This document shows, piece after piece, positions 57,101-64,000 of a stretch of 64,000 bases of DNA. The position numbers and the translations under genes are program-made. The DNA is from Siphonodentalium dalli (lineage: Eukaryota > Mollusca > Scaphopoda > Gadilida > Siphonodentaliidae): NCBI GenBank assembly GCA_032622095.1, contig CP136069.1, positions 206,266,750 through 206,330,749 on the forward strand, read 5' to 3'. The notes under the pieces were generated by a model. It searched no databases and was not told the DNA's origin. It saw only the letters and a list, made by a program, of their open reading frames with translations. The first letter of the stretch is position 1, and the number at the start of each line of letters is the position of its first letter.

Positions 57101-57300
57101 AACGCCGCGCGTGGCGACGAGCCACCAGCGACAAGAATGGGACACGCGACCGTGCGCGGCCGCCGGGGGAAGGACGACCGATAGAACCGATGGCCTGGCC
57201 ACCATAGGGTGGGAGGGTGGGGGAAATTTTACGTCCTCTCTCTGTGGACAAAAGTTGGAATGGACGGAAGTGACAATATTTTCTGCGCATGCTCGGAGCG
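53890..57300. repeat. GC-rich compound minisatellite (GCTCGATGGGA...TCGAGC motif, paired)
   Basis: The motif GAGCTCGATGGGA(N)5-6GGCTCGAGC, usually followed by AGCAGATGCCGGTGGTGTGTCGGCCCA, occurs near 53,892, 53,966, 54,027, 54,371, 54,447, 54,632, 54,704, 54,986, 55,062, 55,374, 55,451, 55,523, 56,512 and 56,585, in pairs or triplets about 60-77 bp apart. GCTCGA and TCGAGC are complementary, so each motif can form a 6-bp stem. The remainder is AGCGGCGG/AGCAGCGGG-type filler. Long open frames (for example 55,039-56,493 minus, 484 codons) exist only because GC-rich repeats lack stops. Confidence 0.85.
56095..56455. repeat. 16-18-bp tandem repeat GCAGCGGGTGATACA(GG)A
   Basis: About seven 18-bp units (AGCGGGTGATACAGGAGC) up to 56,220, then about fourteen 16-bp units (GTGATACAAGCAGCGG) to 56,450. 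The switch from 18 to 16 bp changes the coding phase, so selection for protein is unlikely. Confidence 0.95.
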
Positions 57301-57465
57301 GATAACTCTACTTGGCATGAGTGACCTTAGTTGTCAGTGATGTTGTAGCTCTCGGAAGTCACACCCCGGTATTCTACGCTTATTGGAGCAAACGCGACTT
57401 GCCGCTTAATTGAAGACGTTGAGCTTGTATAAATTGCCACAAGGGTGATTCCTTGTGGCTTCTTA
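57301..57465. other. Short unique stretch before the right direct repeat
   Basis: Ordinary composition; AAATTGCCACAAGGGTGATTCC can pair with the nearby GGAATCACCC-like segment (CACAAGG...CCTTGTG). No gene seen. Confidence 0.4.
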
Positions 57466-57968
57466 TACAAGACGCCAACTGTCTTCTAACAAGTATCCCA
57501 ACAAGTATCCCAACAAGACCCCAACATTATCTACCACGTATCCGGGCCTAATTCAGGGGACTCCCCCACCCCATATTGAGAGCCCATTGTTTCCAAAGTT
57601 TGTTGGGATTGAGAGAGACTCAGTGGTGTTTTTGCGGAGATGGCCACATGTTTAATAATTTAAACGATTACAGAGGTTGAATGAGGGCCTGCCGGTCCGG
57701 ATGGTCTTCCATGCGACGTGAGGCTCGATGGGATTCGACTCGAGCAGCAGATGTCGGTGGTGTGTCGGCCCAGGTATCTGGGTAGATGGACGTGATGAGC
57801 CCGATGGGAGTCGACTCGAGCAGATGTGAATGGTGAATGGCGGTGATGTGCTCGATGGGACACGGCTCGAGCGACAGATACTGGTGGTATGTCGGCCCAG
57901 CATCCGGTGGAATGAATGTGATGTATGGATGTGGTTCACGGGTTAGATCCGGACCAGCAGGCCCCGCC
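57466..57968. repeat. Long direct repeat, right copy
   Basis: From TATACAAGACGCCAACTGTC to CCAGCAGGCCCCGCC; about 98% identical to 53,612-54,131 and in the same orientation. Beyond this point the sequence differs from the left copy and leads into the DIRS fragment. Confidence 0.95.
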
Positions 57969-58139
57969 ATATGACGAAGTCACGCCATCGACGAGAAATC
58001 GGGGGCCAGGCCAGAGGGGAGAAAGGGGAGGGGCCGGTACACACCGGGCACCCAAGGGAGGCGCGTCCGTGGCGAGGACAACAGTGGAGCAGAATAACGA
58101 CTTTATGGTGCGGTAGCGAGATGAATAGCGGTGGATGGA

Positions 58140-59400
58140 CGATGGAGATGCTACAGCCGAACGGAAGTGGCTAGTCAAAGTAGAACTGGCCGTCGAACCG
58201 GAACCCAAGTTGGTCGAAAGCGGACGGTGGATGGAAAGGGCGCGGTAGGCGGAGAAAATGTCTCCCTTTCCGAGAAGGGCCCCACGACCGAGGTGCTGAA
58301 CGATGGGAACCGCGTCATCAAACCGCGAGGAGGAGACCGACGTGAATTCCGGTTAATGAAGTCTATGCGCGAGGAACCAGATGGGTAGGAAATATTGTGG
58401 AGAAGGCGGAAATCGCCTTTGCGTGGAATTAGGCGCCAAGCCAAGAGGGGAGACCAGGAGCGGAGGCAGGGGCGGGACGGGAAGGGACCCGTCACGCGAC
58501 CCAAAGGTATCGCTTTAGCGAGTGATGCACGGACGACATTGGGGCGACCGAGGCAGACAGGAGGGATCGAGCATTGGATGGGGAGCGGGGGCCAGTGTGT
58601 TGTAGGTGGAAACCGGGGGGGGACCAAGCCACAAGAGCGATTGCGCGGCGGGGATACAAGTCGAGCCAAAGCTTAAGCGGGAGGAGTTCGCGCGGCGAGA
58701 GAGCCAGACCGAAAGGGCCGAGGGGTAGCGGGCGGTGGCTGGTGGAGTTTAGAAATAGCTGGAGCGTCACACAAGGAGCAAGCATGGCGGAAGCGGTGCG
58801 ATGATCGAGAGCGCGCTCAGGCATTGAAATCAAACCAGACTGGCGTACGTCGGTTGCCGGGTTGACGAGGCTGATCTCGAGGAGCAGACGAGGGCGCTGG
58901 TGGTACAGTGGGGGAGGGTTGGCGAGAGACACAAGAGCCAGCTATTGTCGATGTTGGCCCACGACAGCGATGGGCGAAGCGCGCGCTTGTTCCGGAGTTG
59001 TTCGTCGGAACGCGCCAGCCTAACCCCCCGAAATCCCACGCGGCCCAGCGGAACACTTGCATGTACTGTAAAGAGCGAGAACGTTTTCCGACGGGTGGTA
59101 CTGAAGGTGGAGCGAGCTGAAAGTGAAGAACGTGTCCGCCCACTGATCGATGTCCGCAATCGACGAAGCCGATGCGCGGGATCTGATGCCCAGTTGACCA
59201 GACGGAAGCAGACGAATTGGCTGTGCGGCTATGAGCGAACCCCCGGGCGGCGGTAGGAGCGCAGCTAGGGGGACGTATTCGCCGCGAGCAATGCGGTGGC
59301 GAATCGTCTGAGGCACATGCGAGCCGAAATCGTCATGGGTCGAAACTGGCGGGGGCGGGCCCAAGCGCCCGGCCAGCTATGATCGAAATTGACGTCATTA
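58140..59400 (-). mobile_element. DIRS-type (tyrosine-recombinase) retroelement fragment: gag-like + reverse transcriptase start
   Basis: On the minus strand, 59,364-59,020 reads SHVPQTIRHRIARGEYVPLA and IDQWADTFFTF...YHPSENVLAL. A frame change leads to LQYMQVFRWAAWDFGGLGW (about 59,075-59,020) and another to EQLRNKRALRPSLSWANIDN. This W...P...W-x-x-YD-x-x-FR...SW order is the gag-like protein preceding RT in DIRS/Ngaro-type elements. A cysteine/histidine segment (FRHACSLC) follows near 58,780. The RT fingers are GRVTGPFPSRP and LIPRKGDFRLLHNISYPSGS (58,371-58,425). Motif A is GKGDIFSAYRAL (about 58,237-58,270), then FRFDGQFYFD (58,174-58,203), a stop, and PFGCSIS. Motif C (Y-x-DD), RNase H and recombinase are absent. 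At least four frame disruptions: a dead fragment cut at its 3' side before the direct repeat. Confidence 0.8.
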
Positions 59401-59960
59401 AATAGTTCATTACCTCCAGTGAAAGCTGGCCGGACCCCGCCCCCAGGCAGAGATCGCACGTTTGTCGGTGGCATCCGGGCGGCGGCACGTCGCTGAAGGC
59501 TGGTAATGGCATGGAATGACGACTGCATGAAGAAGGCGCCGACTGATGCGGCGGAGGCGGTACAAGGCGATCGGGTCTAGTGCGGCTGCGATGTGAGCTG
59601 TCCGATGAAGGGCACTCGGACACCGAGTGAAGCGGGCTGCCGTCAAAGTCTGAGACGATCCGAAACCCGGCCGCCGGGGGGTCCCCCGGGGCGGCGACGG
59701 CGGTCACCGCGAGGCGCAGTCTGAGGCAGAGCGGCATGTGGGTGCCCGTGACATTACCTAGGAAATGAAAAGAAAGTGAATTGGTTAGCGTACGAAGGTG
59801 ACAATGGCTGGGAGTGCCAGAGCGGAGCAAGGCGCGTGGAGTGCGGTTTCAGTGGCCAATGGTAGCGGACAGCGGGCTGATGGCTGAACCAAATGGATGT
59901 GACGAAGGTATATAAAGCACCCGATAGATATAACACATACAATGTTGATACAGACAAAGG
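59401..59960 (-). other. GC-rich 5' flank of the DIRS fragment
   Basis: Open minus-strand frames here (59,333-59,830, with GSGQLSLEVMNYLM) probably continue the gag-like region upstream, but I cannot match them. GC content drops to background by about 59,900. TATATAAAG at 59,909-59,917 (plus strand) is TATA-like but points away from the element. Confidence 0.4.
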
Positions 59961-60625
59961 GACTGGAGGCCAAGTGCTGACTCACTTATCGGTGCCCCCT
60001 CTCCCATATGTTATGACACTGAAAATAAATAATAAGTAATGGCAACGCAACCTGACCACCAAAAACAAGTGGAATAGACATACATAACACCGGACACCAC
60101 ACCCCCGAGTTAGTCCTAAGGCTGTATAGAGATATAGGTATATACGTAACGCCGAGTCTGTGTGGTACCATTGATGGCTAGTACGGATCGTAATGTGGAA
60201 GAGTTAGGCAAAGGAATCCCGAATCGTCTCGCGTATGGATGACTGTACAGCTAAGAAATTTCTCATATTGGCACAATCAGGTAGTGCGGAACCGTCAAAT
60301 GCAAGATAATTGAATAAGGAAATATGGTAAGGAAGTAATTGATTTAATAGACGAATTCGGGATTGAAAGGAGGTGGCGGCCAAAGAATAATGAAAGGCAT
60401 TTACGATACCGTTCCATTGGGACAGTTGATTGAATTGGCAATGTGAACGGATAGCAAGTTGCCACATTCACAGAGGAATCCACGGTTAAATATATGGGCA
60501 GGCCGCGGACCGACAGAGGAATACTGTGGTGGTACGGGTGTCGTATGCGTAATGGTGTGTACATAACAATGGGGGCTCTCGAATCGAAATTGTTGGTTGT
60601 ATTCCAGTATAGTCCACAGCGGGCG
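59961..60625. other. Stretch without a recognised gene
   Basis: Mixed composition; two overlapping minus frames (60,204-60,467 and 60,295-60,657) have no recognised motif. Confidence 0.4.
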
Positions 60626-60629
60626 TGAT

Positions 60630-61180
60630 GGCTACACTGCCAAAAATATTTTCTCAATTCAGGAAAAAAAAAATCTTGAAATGAGATATTATCTTGGGAG
60701 AATAGCTAGAAAAATAAGAAAAACATATTTTCTAGGTCAAGAAATGAAAGGGTGGGATAATTTCTTGTCTGAGAAAATTTCTTTAAGAAAACACAGTAAT
60801 CTTAGTAAGAAAATCCTAGTAAAAAAATCTTAGTATAGATTTTTTTTCTTAATGTAGGAAAGATTGTTTTTCTCACATAAGTTTATTTTTCTTGAAATAA
60901 GATAAGTTTAAGATACTGCGATTATCTTGGGAGAATAGCTAGAAATTTAAGAAAGCTATACAATTAATCTAGAACAAGAAATTATATTTTCTATAGTAAG
61001 AAATATCGTCAAGATATTTTTTCTTAAGTGATGCCAATTTTTTCTAGAATGAGATTTTCTCAAGCAGGAAAATAAATCTTAAGTGAGGAAAACAAGTTTT
61101 CTTAACTAGGAATATTTTCCCCAATTAGGAAAGATATATTAGAAAACAATTCTTAATTAAGAAAAACATTTAATTTTAAA
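60630..61180. repeat. AAGAAA/TTTTCTT-motif dispersed repeat
   Basis: Begins TACACTGCCAAAAATATTTT and is built of variants of TCTTGGGAGAATAGCTAGAA (60,692 and 60,926), AAGAAAA, TTTTCTT and ATCTTAGTA(AG). The opening CACTGCAAAAA followed by AAGAAA-rich DNA resembles a type of non-autonomous DNA transposon known from several animals; that assignment is a guess. Confidence 0.6.
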
Positions 61181-62457
61181 TTAATATATAATTTCAATTG
61201 TGTTTTAAAATATACAATTGACATTTATTCTGAATATAAAAACTTGTAAATATCATTGTTAAATGTATAATAGAGACAATAAGGGGGCTTAAAGGCACGG
61301 GAGGACTTAGTTGTCGAAAATATTCATATTTGTTTCAATCACCGTAAACAGAAAAACATTAAAACGCATACAGTTTTTTGTTCATATAAACATGACCATC
61401 GCGTAAACAGCATGCTATCATAAAGACCTACTATATTTTACCTAAGCAGGAGCCTGATTGTGTTACAGAAGGCAGCACAGTGTTACTGGCTAATCACACA
61501 CAAATGATATAAATGCTCTTTATTCGTTCCATATCAAAATTCAGCAACAATGAACGCTCTTTATGTTTACCATCATAATATAAACAAACACCAGGAAAGT
61601 ACCTTTTTATGCTTTTGTTTACATAAGAATGGTCAAACATATGACAATAACATACTGTTTATGCGATATTTCTTATTTGTATACGGACAGTCTGTCTGCA
61701 TTTTAATATTCTTTCTGTTTGTGGCGGTTTTTGACCGGTGGAAATATTTTCACAGCATACCCACCGCCAAGGCCTCCCATACCTTTAAACTTTAAATATA
61801 CAGTCAACAATTTCTCGTTACAGTTATGGGTTTCTAAAATTGCAAGTGGCCAAACAAGATACTGTGTACATTCGCGAAATTAAACTATACAAAGTACCTG
61901 TATCTTGTTCTGCCTCTTAAAATTGTATAAACCTATATACGCAACAAAAAATATATTGATTGCTAATATTACATCCCGACACATGATTTTCAATATATTT
62001 ATAGAAAGAGTTACCTCAAATCTGTCGGTTGCAAAAATAATATATAACAATTTCTGTTATTTGAGTATCCAGTTCAAACGATAGGATAAAAAATCATCAC
62101 ACATGACAAAACAAGCACTGTATGTGCCTTAATAAACATCGTAACCCTGTATTTTTAAATGCACATATTCTAGGACGGGTGATGTGTAATAAACACAGAA
62201 AGACACTTGTATTAATGGATTTGTTGATACAGCACTTGTGCCATTGAGGAAAGATAGAACTCTAGGGTGTGCTGTTCATTCCGTCATTGTGCGCTAGCAC
62301 TCGTGTCATATCCACAAACCCATAAACAAAATTGTGTAATTCTAAGTATATACAGCATGGTTTCAATAGCTGTTTCACGAATCATGCAGATTGCAGGTTT
62401 ACTGTTCAGGTACTAGCCCAAGTCTTTTCGGTATGCAACAGCTTGAGATATCGAATA
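61181..62457. other. Stretch without a recognised gene
   Basis: AT-rich; the 81-codon frame at 61,550-61,795 contains a hydrophobic stretch (ILIFFLFVAVF) but no further support. Confidence 0.4.
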
Positions 62458-62670
62458 CAGTAATGCCCAGAGTATAATCGACTCCTTAAACACAGTAGAA
62501 TTATGGGTAACTTTTCAGGATTTAGTCGGAAATATGGCTTGTTGCCATTCATCAGAAAGCTCTCTGAGAGCTTTCCGATGAATGGCAACAAGCCATATTT
62601 CCAACTAAATCCTGAAAAGTTACCCATAATTCTGCTGTGGTTAAGGAGTTGATTACTTAGAGCATTACTG
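62458..62670. mobile_element. 213-bp near-perfect palindrome (compact MITE or hairpin RNA source)
   Basis: CAGTAATGCCCAGAG at the left mirrors CTTAGAGCATTACTG at the right. The arms (about 105 bp, roughly 90% complementary overall and nearly perfect over the inner 80 bp) meet at GAAAGCTCT-CTG-AGAGCTTTC, so the loop is only 3 nt. A TA precedes the left end (62,456-62,457) and CA follows the right, compatible with a decayed TA duplication of Tc1/mariner-type elements. Confidence 0.9.
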
Positions 62671-64000
62671 CAGTTGAAACTGTTTTGGATCGAGTCCTGT
62701 CCGGCTACTCTTCTATAACCTCTCAAGATTTTGAAGTGTTGAATGGGTCACCATGAATCGCTCAATTAAACAATCGCAACGGTGTTGAGTGTTTTGCTTA
62801 TCGCTCACTATTTACTGCTGTATATAAACAAACGATTGACTCACACAAAGTGTGTTTTGTGGATAATAACGCATTCATATGAACATTATCCTATACTATT
62901 AGTATATTCTTGGGAAACTTTTTGTAAATGTTATTTATAAATTATAACCTATAACGAAGGCCATCCATTCCTTTAAGTTCCAAAGATATAAGGAGAATCA
63001 CTGCATTTTAATTGCATACCGCATCCATCGTGGTGCTGTTTTGTGTTCAAGTGACAACCTTACCATGGTGTTGGAAATTACTGCAGTGTAATACCACAGC
63101 ATTACCTGGGTAACACCACGTTAGAGATGGTCAATTACTTTAAGTATATGCAGGTTTGAAATCATCACGCTTGGGAAAGGCTGCCCTCTATGTTCTTATA
63201 AAAAAGCGTCACTTTGACCTAATCTGACGAAATACTGGTAGTGCTACAATCAAGATAACTTCAACCCACAATTCTGGGCGTAAAGTCCATTATAGAAGAG
63301 TATCGGGATGGGACTCGGTCCAAAACAGCATCAACCCAACCGATACCACAAGTTGTGGACAGGGAAAACTTGGTCTAAACAGGTACTAGTACATGCATGT
63401 ATTACAAGCATTAAAGGGTACACTAAATCCGGCCATTTATGAGACCATCTCCTTGTATACTCAACAGAATATATGCAACAAATGAATGTGCTCTATGTCT
63501 AAGCCACATTAAGCTCCTTGTACAGATTACTTGGTGATACAGCAGGTTGACAAAGATAAAGGAACATCAGAATATTTTTATTCTGTGATGGATTTTAAGG
63601 CCTGTATGTGTGTACATGTACATGAATCTGATTATATTGACATGCTGCAATAATGTGTCACTTGAAGTGATGTGAAACACTCCAATAGGGTGATAAAATA
63701 TAAATGGAGAATAATCTTGTTAAAAGTAGTACTTTTTACAAACATTATATCCAAATTAACAACACACACCATCATTCGTATACATAATTAAATGCAGTAA
63801 CTATCAAAGGCGAACTCGTTTTCGTTATATTATCGCCGATAGATGCGCCCCGAATCGAGTAGTAAATATTCACAATTGAGCGTAGTTCAGACAATGTTTT
63901 CTATGGAGTATTACGGTTGATTTGCTTTCGATTTTCGGCTATGTTAGTAGCATGCTACCTTATTCCAGTTGGCATAGCGCCTTGGTACTAACTGATCAGT
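62671..64000. other. Stretch without a recognised gene
   Basis: Ordinary AT-rich DNA. A short inverted pair TGGTGTT/AACACCA lies at about 63,068-63,117. Confidence 0.4.

Noticed and set aside
58574-58804. Plus-strand CCRWKPGGDQATRA resembling a degenerate CCHC zinc knuckle
   Set aside because: Three of the four ligands are altered, and the minus strand has a clear DIRS gag/RT explanation for the same DNA.

Overview
This 64 kb window looks like eukaryotic, animal, mostly non-genic DNA. It is AT-rich (roughly 36-40% GC by eye) except for one GC-rich island at about 53.8-59.9 kb. There are no operons or bacterial gene packing, and no rRNA, tRNA or CRISPR array was recognised. The mix of elements is typical of a large, repeat-rich marine invertebrate genome: Jockey-superfamily-like LINEs, a Penelope-like element (PLE) with a hammerhead ribozyme, a DIRS-type tyrosine-recombinase retroelement, microsatellite-ended dispersed repeats, foldbacks and MITEs. 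A mollusc or other lophotrochozoan is my best guess, but the phylum is not proven from sequence alone.

Layout. 1-2,612: nested tandem array (131-bp subunits inside a 674-bp unit) full of TGACCTTGA / TCAAGGTCA motifs. 3.1-5.5 kb: decayed LINE on the minus strand (LINE A). 5.65-7.72 kb: complex satellite-bearing repeat whose inverted second copy lies at 35.65-38.31 kb. 8.85-9.69 kb and 13.88-14.69 kb: diverged inverted arms around about 4 kb holding scraps of older elements. 16.8-17.9 kb (minus): the best host-gene candidate, an intact 375-codon multi-pass membrane protein. 19.05-20.40 kb: solo foldback arm and a PLE fragment with a hammerhead ribozyme. 21.06-24.79 kb: LINE B, split by a 531-bp MITE with an ATTAT target duplication. 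24.9-25.4 kb: three 155-bp tandem copies. 29.16-29.69 kb: palindromic MITE. 30.86-34.10 kb: LINE C, well preserved, with an HADD catalytic box and one frameshift. 34.7-35.5 kb: microsatellite-ended repeat and a 122-bp tandem array with NRF1-like palindromes. 38.56-39.38 kb: 181-bp satellite in an A-B-A-B higher-order pattern. 40.42-40.58 kb: strong hairpin.

44.5-51.6 kb is the most structured part. A roughly 0.7-kb sequence is tandemly duplicated, and each copy carries a different palindromic insertion at almost the same position: a 4.87-kb foldback with an internal minisatellite in copy 1, and a 763-bp terminal-inverted-repeat element in copy 2. At 51.9 kb lies an exon-like segment encoding the C-terminal GH...YY part of a tyrosine-recombinase-like protein, ending in a consensus splice donor. 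53.6-59.9 kb is a GC-rich complex: two nearly identical 500-bp direct repeats flank a 3.3-kb compound minisatellite, next to a frameshifted DIRS gag/RT fragment on the minus strand. 60.6-61.2 kb is an AAGAAA-motif repeat, and 62.46-62.67 kb is a nearly perfect 213-bp palindrome.

There is no coherent pathway here. The window is an intergenic or intronic graveyard of mobile elements with at most two or three host coding segments. The points that merit follow-up are the near-same-site double insertion, the PLE hammerhead, the orphan membrane protein, and the arrays that carry transcription-factor-like motifs.
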